A stretch of DNA of 60,872 bases from Streptomyces calidiresistens (lineage in GTDB: Bacteria; Actinomycetota; Actinomycetes; Streptomycetales; Streptomycetaceae). The notes below the pieces were generated by a model, which was not told the origin of the DNA, ran no database searches, and saw only the letters and a list, made by a program, of their open reading frames with translations. Of this stretch, positions 1-8,382 are shown piece after piece (position 1 is the first letter of the stretch; each line of letters opens with the position of its first letter). A program made the translations under genes and the position numbers. The stretch is taken from contig NZ_VKHS01000001.1 in the NCBI RefSeq assembly GCF_014141525.1, positions 1-60,872 of the forward strand, in the 5' to 3' direction.

Positions 1-32
1 CTCGTTGGCTCGGAGATGGGTATAAGAGACAG
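1..32. other. Nextera transposase adapter remnant (not native DNA)
   Basis: Thirty of 32 bases agree with the Illumina Nextera read-2 adapter ending in the Tn5 mosaic end (TATAAGAGACAG); only bases 6 and 19 differ. It marks an untrimmed contig end. Native sequence begins at about base 33, directly before the ribosome-binding site of the first gene, so nothing upstream of that gene can be inferred. Confidence 0.93.
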
Positions 33-47
33 CCAAGGAGCCACCGC

Positions 48-290
48 GTGAACGGTTACGAGAAGCTCAGGAACATCCTGGTCGACGAACTGAGGGTCGC
101 CCCCGACCTGGTCAGCCCCGGGGCCTCGCTGGAGGACATCGAGTTCGACTCCCTGACCCTGGTCGAGTTGAGCCTGCTGCTGGAGCGCGACCTGGGCGTC
201 GACATCGAGGATCACGAACTCAAGGACGTCCCGGACCTCGCGGCGATGGGACGCCTGTTGGAACAGCGCATGGCCGGTGCGGAAGCATGA
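48..290 (+). CDS. Acyl carrier protein
   Basis: Eighty residues, the normal size for a discrete ACP. The phosphopantetheine-attachment motif DSL has Ser35, in the usual place at the start of helix II (EFDSLTLVEL). It would carry acyl intermediates as thioesters in the cytoplasm after 4'-phosphopantetheinylation. The GTG start is preceded by AAGGAG at about positions 34-39. The stop overlaps the ATG of the following ketosynthase by four bases (ATGA), so the two are translationally coupled. Family assignment is firm. Whether it serves a type II polyketide, aryl-polyene-like or fatty-acid-like pathway cannot be decided because the contig starts here. Confidence 0.9.
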   Translation: MNGYEKLRNILVDELRVAPDLVSPGASLEDIEFDSLTLVELSLLLERDLGVDIEDHELKDVPDLAAMGRLLEQRMAGAEA

Positions 291-1513
291 CACCGGCCAC
301 GGACACGGCGGTCACCGGCCTCGGCCTGGTCACCCCGGCGGGGATCGGCGTGGACCGCAACTGGGCCGTCGTCCGGGCGGCGGGCGGCACCGAGGCGGCC
401 TTCGACGCCGAACTCGCCGACACCCCGACCCCGATGTCCTGCCGGGTGACGGGCTTCGACGCCGACCGGCTGTTGGACCCCCGCACCGCCCGGCAGATGG
501 ACCGCGCGGCGCAACTGGCCCTCGTCGCGGCCCGGGAGGCGCTCGCCGACGCCGGTCTGGACAGCTCCGGCTGGGACGGTTCCCGGGTCGGCGTGGTCCT
601 CGGCAACGCCGGTGGTGGCCTGCCCGTCTACGAGGACCGGCACCGGGTCCTGCTGGAGGAGAAACCGCGCCGCGTCTCGCCGTTGCTGCTGCCCATGTTC
701 CTGTCGAACATGGTGGCGGGCCGGGTGGCGCTGGACTGCGGCGCCACGGGACCGAACCTGGTGACGGCCACCGCCTGCGCCTCGGGGGCCACCGCCGTCA
801 CCGTGGCCCGCGACCTGCTCGCGCTCGGCCGCTGCGACATCGTCCTCACCGGTGGCAGCGAGGCCATGATCACCCCCCTGGTGATGTCGGGTTTCTCCTC
901 GATGGGGGCGCTCTCCCGGCGCACCGACGACCCCCGCGGCGCCTCCCGTCCCTTCGACCGCGGGAGGGACGGGTTCGTCGCCGCCGAGGGGGCCGGGATC
1001 CTGGTCCTGGAACGCACCGCCGACGCACGGGCCCGCGGTGCCCGGGTACGGGCCCGGATCGTCGGGCACGGCACCAGCGACGACGCCCACCACGTCACCG
1101 CGCCCCATCCGACCGGCCGCGGCCTGGAACAGGCGACGCTCGCCGCCCTGACCGACGCCGGGGCGGTCCCCTCGGACGTGGACTACGTCAACGCCCACGG
1201 AACCTCCACCCCGCAGAACGACCTGGTCGAGGCCCGGACACTGCGGCGCCTGCTGCCGCACTCCCCCCGGGTCGGCTCCACCAAGGGCGTCACCGGTCAC
1301 CTGCTGGGGGCCGCCGGCGCGGTGGAGGCCGCCTACACCGTGTTGGCCGTCCAGAACGGTCTGGTGCCGCCCACCGCCAACCTGGAGCACCCCGACCCCG
1401 GGATCGACCTGGACCTGCCCACCCGCCCCGTGACGGGACACATCGGGTTGGCGCTCAGCAACTCCATGGGGTTCGGCGGCCAGAACGCCGTGCTGGCCCT
1501 CGCCCCCGCGTGA
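287..1513 (+). CDS. Beta-ketoacyl-ACP synthase (FabF/KAS II-like)
   Basis: 408 residues with the thiolase-fold ketosynthase signature: nucleophile Cys164 in ATACASG, His304 in NAHGTSTP, and Lys333/His338 in STKGVTGH. The catalytic set is intact, so it should perform decarboxylative Claisen condensation on ACP-bound substrates. The C-terminal SNSMGFGGQN loop is typical of FabF-like enzymes. It starts inside the stop codon of the ACP gene, so the ACP is its likely partner. Length is normal. It may belong to a secondary-metabolite locus cut off at the left edge; a role in primary fatty-acid synthesis is less likely because fabD, fabH and the usual fab order are absent. Confidence 0.9.
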   Translation: MTPATDTAVTGLGLVTPAGIGVDRNWAVVRAAGGTEAAFDAELADTPTPMSCRVTGFDADRLLDPRTARQMDRAAQLALVAAREALADAGLDSSGWDGSRVGVVLGNAGGGLPVYEDRHRVLLEEKPRRVSPLLLPMFLSNMVAGRVALDCGATGPNLVTATACASGATAVTVARDLLALGRCDIVLTGGSEAMITPLVMSGFSSMGALSRRTDDPRGASRPFDRGRDGFVAAEGAGILVLERTADARARGARVRARIVGHGTSDDAHHVTAPHPTGRGLEQATLAALTDAGAVPSDVDYVNAHGTSTPQNDLVEARTLRRLLPHSPRVGSTKGVTGHLLGAAGAVEAAYTVLAVQNGLVPPTANLEHPDPGIDLDLPTRPVTGHIGLALSNSMGFGGQNAVLALAPA

Positions 1514-1599
1514 GCGGGGCGCCGCCCCGACCCGGCAGGACCCCCGGGGTCGCCGAACCACCTCCGACACCGACCACGCACGAGAGGGACCGGAACCCG

Positions 1600-1653
1600 A
1601 TGAACCACGATCCGCGGACCGCCCGCCCCCGCCGCTCCCCCGGAGCGGCGTGA
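1600..1653 (+). CDS. Possible 17-residue coupling peptide
   Basis: A short ATG-initiated frame behind a purine-rich GAGAGGGA at about 1582-1589. It encodes a basic, proline- and arginine-rich peptide. Its TGA overlaps the ATG of the next gene (TGATG), an arrangement typical of translational coupling. It could be a leader peptide that delivers ribosomes to the flavoprotein gene, or chance. No homology is recognised and expression is unproven. Confidence 0.25.
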   Translation: MNHDPRTARPRRSPGAA

Positions 1654-3131
1654 TGGAGAGATTGGCCGTCATCGGCGGCGGCGCCTACGGGGCGGTGTTC
1701 CTCAACATCCTCACCGAACGTCTCGCCGGAACCGGCGGCACCCCGCACATCACCGTCTTCGACTCCTCCGACTCCCCCTGGACCGGGGAGGCCTTCCGGG
1801 AGGACACCGCGCCGGGCCTGACCAACTCGCCCGCCGCGTGGATGTCCGCCTCGGCCGCCGACCCCGGCCACTACGTGCGGTGGCTCCACGAGCACCACGG
1901 CGCCACCGACGCCGACGGCGAACCCGTGGGCCCCGACACCGTGGTGCCCCGCCCCGTGTACGGGCGGTACCTGCGCGCGGTGATGGGCGAGGCGGTCACC
2001 CGCGCGGAGCGCGGGGGCGGTGCGCTGCGCCGGGTCCGGGACGGCATCCTGCGCGTCTCCGGGGAACGCGGGGCACTGCGGCTGAGCGGCACCCGCGGCG
2101 GGTACGGCCCGTTCGACCGGGTACTGGTCTGTGTCGGTCCGGGTGAGCGCCCCGACCCGTACCGGCTCTCCGGGGCCCCCGGCTACCTCCACCACCCCTA
2201 CCCCCTGGGCGGGATGGCCGAACGGACGCCACCCGGCGCGCCCGTCCTGGTCATCGGAACCGGACTGACCGCGGTCGACGTCGCATTGACCCTGCTCGAT
2301 CGCGACCCGGCCGGCCCGGTCACCATGGTCTCCCGCAACGGCCTGCTCCCCCCGCCCCGGGTCGCACTCGATGAGCCGTCCCCGCCCGTCCACCTCACCC
2401 GGGAGCGGCTGGACGAGGCGATCCGGGAGAGCCGGACGGACGGCGCGCTGATGTCGCGGGTCGCCGCACTGGTCGACGCCGAACTCCGGGAGCACGGGGC
2501 CGGCGCGCAGGAACTCCTTCCCGACCCCGCGGCCGGCGCGGACGCCGCCGGCCGACTGCGCAAGGCGTTGGCCGAGCCGCAGGGACGCCCCTGGCAGTCG
2601 GTTCTGGTGCACGCGGCGGCCGACCACTTCGCGCACGTCTTCCACCACCTGTCCGAGGCCGAGAAGCGGACCGTGGTCACCACCATGCACCCCCACCTGC
2701 GGAGCTTCGGCGTGCCGATTCCCCGCCGCAGCGCGGAGCGGCTGCTGGCCGCGCTGGACGGCGGGGCGCTGCGGGTGCTCCCGGGGCTCGCCTCGGTCCG
2801 CGCCGTCCCCGGCGGCTTCGAGGCGGAGACGGCCGGGGGCACCGTCACGGCGGCGGTCGCGGTCAACGCCACCAACGCCCCGGCCGAGACCTGGACGGGC
2901 GAGGCCGGCACCCTGATCGACTCGCTGGTGGCCGGCGGATACGCGCGCTCCTGCCCCCACGGCGGGCTGGAGACCGACCCGGACAACCTCCTGGTGGACG
3001 CCGGGGGACGGTCGCATCCGGACCTGGCGGCGATCGGCGCGATCACGCGCGGCTCGCACTACCTCATCGACGCGGTCGTCCTCACCAGCAGGCACTGCCT
3101 GCGCCTGCTGGACCGCTGGTACCCCGGCTGA
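1653..3131 (+). CDS. FAD/NAD(P)-binding oxidoreductase
   Basis: About 492 residues. The N-terminal Rossmann motif GGGAYGAVF binds FAD, and a second dinucleotide site (VIGTGLTAVDVALTLL) lies near residues 197-214, so this is a two-dinucleotide flavoprotein. It resembles the FAD/NAD(P)-binding family (NAD_binding_9 type) related to lysine/ornithine N-hydroxylases, with a flavoprotein-like C-terminus (TNAPAETWTG..., then LIDAVVLTSRHC). The substrate is not predictable. ATG 1653 is chosen because it overlaps the TGA of the short upstream frame; GTG 1650 is one codon earlier. It lies in the same orientation as the ACP and ketosynthase genes and could tailor their product. Confidence 0.75.
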   Translation: MERLAVIGGGAYGAVFLNILTERLAGTGGTPHITVFDSSDSPWTGEAFREDTAPGLTNSPAAWMSASAADPGHYVRWLHEHHGATDADGEPVGPDTVVPRPVYGRYLRAVMGEAVTRAERGGGALRRVRDGILRVSGERGALRLSGTRGGYGPFDRVLVCVGPGERPDPYRLSGAPGYLHHPYPLGGMAERTPPGAPVLVIGTGLTAVDVALTLLDRDPAGPVTMVSRNGLLPPPRVALDEPSPPVHLTRERLDEAIRESRTDGALMSRVAALVDAELREHGAGAQELLPDPAAGADAAGRLRKALAEPQGRPWQSVLVHAAADHFAHVFHHLSEAEKRTVVTTMHPHLRSFGVPIPRRSAERLLAALDGGALRVLPGLASVRAVPGGFEAETAGGTVTAAVAVNATNAPAETWTGEAGTLIDSLVAGGYARSCPHGGLETDPDNLLVDAGGRSHPDLAAIGAITRGSHYLIDAVVLTSRHCLRLLDRWYPG

Positions 3132-3149
3132 CGGTCGGAGGGCTCCTCG

Positions 3150-3189
3150 CGGCGAGTGCCCCGGACCCTCCCCCCCGGGGCACTCGCCG
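3150..3189. terminator. Strong hairpin terminator between convergent genes
   Basis: Perfect 15-bp arms (CGGCGAGTGCCCCGG and its complement) surround a 10-base loop, with no T-run on either side. It lies 18 bases after the FAD protein stop and before the stop of the convergent hemerythrin gene, so it can serve both strands. T-less hairpins are common terminators in high-GC actinomycetes. Confidence 0.75.
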
Positions 3190-3246
3190 GGAGGAAGCAC
3201 CACCCCCTCGAATTCACACGGGCCCCGGCGGGTGTTCGGGTCGGGG

Positions 3247-3693
3247 TCACGGCACCGGGCGGCCCACTCCGACGACCTCCCGGTCCCCGGGATCGGGGGG
3301 AGCCGGCGTGACCGGGGGCGCGCCGTCCCGATCCCCCTTGATGTGCTCCCCCAGCAGGTCGAGCGTCTCGATCAACCGCCCCGGCCAGGTGGGATCGCGC
3401 AGGAACGGTCCGTCCGCCTCGGAGAGCACCGCCTCGACGCGACAGTGCCCGGCTTCCGGCGCCGGGATCCTTCCGGGGAACTCCCCGGCCGGGGGCGGGA
3501 ACACCTCGCCCTCCCCCACCGGGGCGTGCGGTTCGAGGACGGCGGCGATCCTCCGGGCGAGCTCCGCCATCAGCGTGACCTCGCCCTCGCGGTGGGCATC
3601 GCGCACCCGGGCGATGAGGGTGGGGAGCGTGTCGTGCTCCCGGGTCGGCTCCCCGATCACCACCGGGGCCCGACAGGCGCGACACTCGCACAT
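3247..3693 (-). CDS. Hemerythrin-like (HHE) domain protein
   Basis: 148 residues. The spacing of metal ligands resembles a hemerythrin four-helix bundle: REHD near residue 19, EPH...E around residues 54-62, GHCRVE near 82, EHIKGDRD near 116. Such domains bind a di-iron centre and in bacteria sense or scavenge O2 or NO. The N-terminus adds a small CxCxxC cluster (CECRAC), which could be an extra metal site. The gene is immediately downstream of a NarK-type transporter on the same strand (19-base gap), which suggests a link to nitrogen-oxide handling. The C-terminal 30 residues are proline-rich and probably disordered. The family call is by eye and would be settled by a PF01814 search. Confidence 0.6.
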   Translation of the reverse strand: MCECRACRAPVVIGEPTREHDTLPTLIARVRDAHREGEVTLMAELARRIAAVLEPHAPVGEGEVFPPPAGEFPGRIPAPEAGHCRVEAVLSEADGPFLRDPTWPGRLIETLDLLGEHIKGDRDGAPPVTPAPPDPGDREVVGVGRPVP

Positions 3694-3711
3694 CGCGTGC
3701 TCCCTCCGCAG

Positions 3712-4950
3712 TCAGTACGAGGGGGCGGCCACCCGCCGGGCCACCGCGTGGCGCACACCGGTGCCGGTGAGCAGGAGTGCCGCCAGGGCGACCACGGCCA
3801 GCAGCACCAGACCGATCGCGTACGAGCCGTACGCCCCGTACAGCGAGCCCATCACCAGCGGCGGCACGAACCCGCCCAGTCCTCCCGCGGCTCCGACGAC
3901 ACCCGTGACCGAGCCCACCCGGTCCGCCGGGGCCAACAGGGCGACCAGGGCGAACACCGCTCCGCTGCCCGCGCCGAGCGCGGCGGCCATCGCCAGGAAG
4001 GCGATCGTGCCCAGCGGCATCAGCGCCGGGGTCGACGCCTGCGCCAGGGCACCGGCGAGCACCACGCTCAGCGAACCCCCCAGCACCCGGACCGGCCCGA
4101 AGCGGTCAGAGAGCCATCCCCCGGCGGGACGCATGGCCACCGCGAGCACCACGAAACCGGCCATGCGGTGGGCCGCGTCCGCCTGCTCCAGGCCGTAGCC
4201 GGTCCGAAGGTAGGTGGGGAGGTAGACGGAGAAGGCGACGTAGCCGCCGAAGGCCACCGCGTACAGGGCCGATGCCTGCCGGGTGATGCCCAGCCGGCAG
4301 GCATCGGCCAGGCGCCGGAGCATCGGTTCACCGGGCACGGCGCGGCCGGGCGCGTCCCGCAACAGCAGCGCGGAGACCACCGCGTAGGCCGCCAGCACGG
4401 CGGCGGTGATCAGGAACGGCGTGGCCATCGCGTACGACTCGACCAATCCCACCGTCGTCAGGGCGCTGATCGCGGTGCCGCCCGTGCCGATCCCGAAGAT
4501 CCCGATCGCCAGCCCTCGCCGCCCGGGCGGGAACCACGCGCTGACCAGGGGCACCCCGACCGCGAACGCGGTACCCCCGATGCCGAGGAAGAACCCGCCG
4601 ATCAACAGCGCCGGGAACGAGGAATTCCCGACCAGCCCCACATACAGCACGGGCACGATGGTGGCCGCCGAGACCAGCGGGAACATCACCCGCCCCCCGA
4701 AACGGTCGGCCAGCACACCCACGGGTATCCGCCCCAGCGACCCGACCACCACCGGCACCGCCACCAGCAGCGACTGCCGGAAGGAGGACAGGTTCAGGCT
4801 CTCCCCGAACCACGGGCCGAGCGGACTGAGCAGCGCCCAGGCCCAGAAGTTGACGGCGAAACCCGCCGTGGCCAGGGCCAGCATCAGCCACGCCCGTCCG
4901 GGGACGGACCCCGCCGGTGCCTCGCTGTGGTGTCCCGACGGCTGTGTCAT
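3712..4950 (-). CDS. narK: MFS transporter, NarK-type nitrate/nitrite porter
   Basis: About 412 residues with roughly 12 hydrophobic segments. Two glycine-rich nitrate-porter-like signatures are seen, FGIGTGGTAIS in the first half and GVVGAAGGLGG in the second, together with the MFS loop motif GVLADRFGGR. It should move nitrate or nitrite across the cytoplasmic membrane. ATG 4950 is preferred because CCAGGAGGGA lies about 10 bases upstream; the longer frame to 5070 adds an unlikely arginine/proline-rich tail. It is probably co-transcribed with the hemerythrin-like gene. No nitrate reductase gene is nearby, so import for assimilation or nitrite export cannot be separated. Confidence 0.8.
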   Translation of the reverse strand: MTQPSGHHSEAPAGSVPGRAWLMLALATAGFAVNFWAWALLSPLGPWFGESLNLSSFRQSLLVAVPVVVGSLGRIPVGVLADRFGGRVMFPLVSAATIVPVLYVGLVGNSSFPALLIGGFFLGIGGTAFAVGVPLVSAWFPPGRRGLAIGIFGIGTGGTAISALTTVGLVESYAMATPFLITAAVLAAYAVVSALLLRDAPGRAVPGEPMLRRLADACRLGITRQASALYAVAFGGYVAFSVYLPTYLRTGYGLEQADAAHRMAGFVVLAVAMRPAGGWLSDRFGPVRVLGGSLSVVLAGALAQASTPALMPLGTIAFLAMAAALGAGSGAVFALVALLAPADRVGSVTGVVGAAGGLGGFVPPLVMGSLYGAYGSYAIGLVLLAVVALAALLLTGTGVRHAVARRVAAPSY

Positions 4951-5225
4951 ACCGTCCGTCCCTCCTGGTCGTGCCCGGTCGTGGCGTACGGGTGACGGTC
5001 GTCGGTCCGGAGCCGGGGGCTTCCCGAGCGGTGATCGTGAGCCGGTGCCACTATGCGCGTACCGCGTCACGGCAGGCGTGGGCCCACCGGCCCCACCGCC
5101 GGGCCCGCAGGCCCTCCGGGGCAGGGCCCGATGCCGGGTGTCACCGGCCGCGCGGGCCGGTCGGTCCCGCCCCGGGACCTTCGGCCCCGGGGCGGATCCC
5201 CCGGCCGGCGCCTAGCTTTCCGACC

Positions 5226-5978
5226 ATGGGGAACGGTGGAAACGCGTGGGCGGGAACGCGCCGGGACCGTCCGGGGGCGGACGGCCCCGGCGCGACGGCT
5301 GTCGAGCCGGCGGATCCGGCCGGGCGACCTCGCCCCACCGGCCTCTCCGCCGCCCCCGCGTCGGGCGCCGCGGCTCCGGACGAACCGGCGGACCGGGGCG
5401 ACCGGGGCATCGGGTGGGTGATGGTCCTCACGGGGATCATCGGCTGGCTCGCCTCGTTCCGGCTCGCGGTGGACGAGTGGCGGCTGCTGAAGGACCCCGA
5501 CCACCGGCCCTCGTGCGACATCGACGCGGTCATCGGTTGCGTGGAGGCGATGTTCTCCCGGCAGGGCAGCGTGTTCGGCTTCCCCAACCCGATGGTGGGT
5601 CTGGGCGCCTTCGCCGTCGTGGCCGCGCTCGGTCTCGCCGTCCTCGGCGGCGCCCGCCTGAACCGATGGCTGTGGTGGGGCCTGAACGCCGGTGCCCTCG
5701 CCGGGGTGGTGTTCACCCACTGGTTCATCCACCAGTCGCTGTACGAGCTGGGTCGGCTGTGCCCGTACTGCATGGTCGTCTGGTTCGTGACCATCGCGCT
5801 GTTCTGGTACCTGACGCTGCACACCCTGCGGCACGGCATCGTCCCGGTGCCCTCCGGCGGGCGGCGTGCCCTCGCCGTGGCGCTGGAGAACCGGGCTCTC
5901 CTTCTCGCCGCCTGGTACGGCGTGATCGCGATGCTCGTTCTCACCCGTTTTTGGGAGTACTGGATCGGGCTGCTCTGA
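5226..5978 (+). CDS. Vitamin K epoxide reductase (VKOR) family membrane protein
   Basis: 250 residues. A disordered Pro/Ala-rich N-terminus of about 60 residues precedes four or five transmembrane helices. The VKOR redox cysteines are present: the loop pair Cys97/Cys105 (SCDIDAVIGC) and the active-site pair Cys179-Pro-Tyr-Cys182. Bacterial VKORs re-oxidise a DsbA-like partner using quinones, supporting disulfide formation outside the membrane. Start ATG 5226 was chosen because the longer upstream frame is compositionally noise. It stands alone, divergent from narK; no DsbA/thioredoxin-like partner gene is adjacent. Confidence 0.9.
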   Translation: MGNGGNAWAGTRRDRPGADGPGATAVEPADPAGRPRPTGLSAAPASGAAAPDEPADRGDRGIGWVMVLTGIIGWLASFRLAVDEWRLLKDPDHRPSCDIDAVIGCVEAMFSRQGSVFGFPNPMVGLGAFAVVAALGLAVLGGARLNRWLWWGLNAGALAGVVFTHWFIHQSLYELGRLCPYCMVVWFVTIALFWYLTLHTLRHGIVPVPSGGRRALAVALENRALLLAAWYGVIAMLVLTRFWEYWIGLL

Positions 5979-6107
5979 CCGGGGCCGTCCCCGCCCCCCT
6001 GTGCCCCGGGACGGGTTCGGCGGGTATCCGGGAGGGGGTCGGGCGTCGAGATGACCGGGCGGGCGAGCCGCTGGCGTGGGACCGGCGGGAGAGGTGCTCC
6101 CGGAATG

Positions 6108-6881
6108 TCAGTCCTTCACCGCCACGAGCACGACGCTGTCCCCGACCTGCCACACCGGCGTGACGTGACGAAATCCCGCCCGCCGCAACAGTTCCGTGTG
6201 CCGGTGCACGGAAAGGTCCCGATTGCCCTCACCGTGCTCGGCGTCGAAGGAGGGACGGCTCCGCTCCCGCCGCTCGAACAACTCGGCGAGTTCCGGGTCC
6301 GCGGCCGCCGCCTTCCACCAGGCCTCCCAGTCCTCATCACCGTGTCCACCCGCCCGCTCGGTCCGGCGACGTCCCACCACTGCGGTGAGGTCCGAACAGG
6401 ACCGCTCCTCCGGCGGGAAATGATCCCCGTTGATCAACGCCCCGCCGGGACGGAGGAGAGCCGCGAGGTCCCGATAGGTCCGCAGCAGGACGGGGACGGG
6501 AAGGTAGTGCAGGGCCGTCGTGGAGACGGCGAGATCCGGAGCGCGGCCCGGGGCCAGGGCATCGGTCCAGCCATCCCGACCGATCACCGCGTCCACGTAC
6601 CGGGCGGCATCCCCGTGGTGGGCGCGCGCCAGCTCCAGCAGGAGCGGATCCGTGTCCACCGCGATGATCTCCGCCCTCGGCAGGCGACGGGCGAGCCGGG
6701 CGGCCATGGAGCCGGGACCGCACCCGAGATCGAGCAGGAGCGGCCGGTCACGCCCGGCACAAAGGTGCTCCACCACATCGGAGATCACCGTGAACCGCTC
6801 CTCCCGGTCCACCGCGTACCGCCGCTGCTGCCGTTCCCAGCGCTCCACCCACATCCCGGCCGTCTCCCCTCTCACACCCAT
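6108..6881 (-). CDS. Class I SAM-dependent methyltransferase
   Basis: 257 residues. Motif I (LLLDLGCGPGSMAARLA) near residue 46 and the acidic motif II residue in IIAVDTD bind S-adenosylmethionine; motif post-I/IV is DLAVSTTALHYLP. Substrate unknown. Start ATG 6881 has AAGGGGAGGA upstream. About 55 bases before the start lies a Fur/Zur-like palindrome (6935-6949), so expression is probably metal-controlled. The gene is convergent with the VKOR gene. Nothing nearby forms an obvious pathway with it. Confidence 0.85.
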   Translation of the reverse strand: MGVRGETAGMWVERWERQQRRYAVDREERFTVISDVVEHLCAGRDRPLLLDLGCGPGSMAARLARRLPRAEIIAVDTDPLLLELARAHHGDAARYVDAVIGRDGWTDALAPGRAPDLAVSTTALHYLPVPVLLRTYRDLAALLRPGGALINGDHFPPEERSCSDLTAVVGRRRTERAGGHGDEDWEAWWKAAAADPELAELFERRERSRPSFDAEHGEGNRDLSVHRHTELLRRAGFRHVTPVWQVGDSVVLVAVKD

Positions 6882-6934
6882 CGCCCGTCCTCCCCTTCGA
6901 TTCCCCGACCGTCGTGACCACCCCAATCTACAGG

Positions 6935-6949
6935 TGAAAACGATTATCA
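6935..6949. promoter_or_regulatory. Fur/Zur-like operator
   Basis: TGAAAACGATTATCA is a 7-1-7 near-palindrome close to actinobacterial Zur boxes (about TGAAAATGATTTTCA, from memory) and to Fur boxes. It lies in AT-rich DNA upstream of the methyltransferase start at 6881, where a repressor would block its promoter. Which regulator uses it (Zn or Fe) cannot be told from sequence. Confidence 0.6.
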
Positions 6950-7100
6950 ATAACTTTTCTCCTCGATGGCCCGCCCGCGACACCCCACCCGGCTCCGGTG
7001 CCGGGGCGGGGTCCGGGCTCGGGCCGGTCGTGGGCCCTTCTCCCGGCAGACGTGGAGGGTCCAGCCACTGAAACGCCGGCCGGAGGCCGTGCGCCGCGCC

Positions 7101-7403
7101 TCACCCGCGTGGTGGACACCGACCCCGGAGGCCATCGGCTCCGTCGACGCCGTGGTGCGCACGGGTGGCGAGCATCCGGAAGCGGACCGTGGCCCGGTCT
7201 CCGTGCGGATCGGTCAGGCAGGTGGAGGACAGGGGGGTGCGGTCGAACTTCGCTTCGGCCCGGAGGTGGAAGGCCGCGAGGGGCTCGACGCCCTCGATGT
7301 CGCCGATGGGGAGCGTCGGGCGGGCGTCGTCGGTGAAGACCGTGCTCGGCCGGGAGGCGTCGGTACCGGGGAGGGGCCCTCGGCCGCCCGGCCCCCTCCA
7401 CAC
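7101..7403 (-). CDS. Doubtful small protein downstream of tctC2
   Basis: A GTG-initiated frame of 100 codons begins five bases after the stop of the TctC-type gene, on the same strand. Its middle reads like a real protein (VEPLAAFHLRAEAKFDRTPL), but there is no convincing ribosome-binding site and no recognised family. It could be a true small gene, the decayed end of a longer one, or chance in GC-rich DNA. The remaining bases 6950-7100 hold nothing I can identify. Confidence 0.2.
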   Translation of the reverse strand: MWRGPGGRGPLPGTDASRPSTVFTDDARPTLPIGDIEGVEPLAAFHLRAEAKFDRTPLSSTCLTDPHGDRATVRFRMLATRAHHGVDGADGLRGRCPPRG

Positions 7404-7407
7404 GCCG

Positions 7408-8382
7408 CTACCGGCCCAGCCCGAGACCGTCCAGCACCTCACCCACCCGACGTTCCTCCTCCGCCAGGAACGCCGCGAACCCCTCGCCCGGGAGGTAGGA
7501 GTCGCTCCATCCGTTGTCGCGGAGGGTTCGCTGCCACTGATCGGTCCGGCGCAGCCGCTCCAGCAACCCGATGAGTTCCTCGCGCCGCCCCTCCTCCAGG
7601 CCCGGCGGGGCCAGCAGGCCCCGCCAGTTGACGACCTCCAGGTCCAGCCCCTCCTGACGCAGCGTCGGGGCGTCGATGCCGTCCACCGGCTCCGCGCCCG
7701 TGACGGCCAGCACCCGCAGCTCACCGGCCGCGATGGCGTGCCGGAACTCGCTGATGCCGGTCATCGCGAAATCCACCCGGTGGCTGAGGACGGCCGCCAG
7801 CAGCTCCCCGCCGCCGTCGTAGCGTTCGTGGACCACCTCGACGGGCTCCAGTCCGGCCGCCTCGGCGGTCAGCATCAACGCCAGGTGGTCGGGGCCGCCG
7901 GGGTGGGAACCCACCCCCGCCGCCAGCGTGCCGCGCCGCCAGTCCGCCAGCAGCTCCGACAGCGACGTGTGGGGGGAGTCCCCGGCGACCACCACCGCCT
8001 CCGGCTCGTCGATCAGCCGCGCCAGCGGGGTGGCGTCGGCGATCGCGCCGGAACCACCGGAGCCGCCGGACACCTGCGCGGAACCCACGAGGCCGAGCCC
8101 CATCTGCAGGAGCAGCCGGTCGTTGCCCCCCTCGTGCAGCAGCCGGGTCAGGGCCACGCCCCCGGCCGCCCCGGTGAGGTGGAAGACCTCCACGTCCTCG
8201 ACCAGTCCGGAGTCCCGCAGGGCCACGGCGGTGCTGCGCGCCGTGAAGTCGTAGCCGCCCCCCGCCGGGGTGGGCACCATCAGCCGCAGGGGTTCCGGGG
8301 GCGGGCTCCCCGTCGCGCACCCGGGGACCAGGAGCAGGCAGGCGATGGCCGCGCACACGCCGCGCGGCCATCGCCTGGTCAT
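7408..8382 (-). CDS. tctC: Tripartite tricarboxylate transporter substrate-binding protein (TctC-type, second copy)
   Basis: 324 residues. An N-terminal lipoprotein signal (hydrophobic stretch then VPGC) predicts a membrane-anchored extracytoplasmic receptor. The TctC/Bug-fold signature follows: LRLMVPTPAGGGYDFTAR, and later VNWRGLLAPPGL. It would capture a tricarboxylate or related acid and hand it to TctA/TctB. Its ATG overlaps the stop of tctA by four bases, so it is the last gene of the operon and a second receptor beside the one at 10599-11606. The two are clearly divergent, which suggests different ligands. Confidence 0.85.
   Translation of the reverse strand: MTRRWPRGVCAAIACLLLVPGCATGSPPPEPLRLMVPTPAGGGYDFTARSTAVALRDSGLVEDVEVFHLTGAAGGVALTRLLHEGGNDRLLLQMGLGLVGSAQVSGGSGGSGAIADATPLARLIDEPEAVVVAGDSPHTSLSELLADWRRGTLAAGVGSHPGGPDHLALMLTAEAAGLEPVEVVHERYDGGGELLAAVLSHRVDFAMTGISEFRHAIAAGELRVLAVTGAEPVDGIDAPTLRQEGLDLEVVNWRGLLAPPGLEEGRREELIGLLERLRRTDQWQRTLRDNGWSDSYLPGEGFAAFLAEEERRVGEVLDGLGLGR

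Noticed and set aside
3232-4995. 587-codon plus-strand frame opposite narK and the hemerythrin gene
   Set aside because: Composition is histidine/arginine/glycine-rich antisense shadow; the minus strand gives coherent families.
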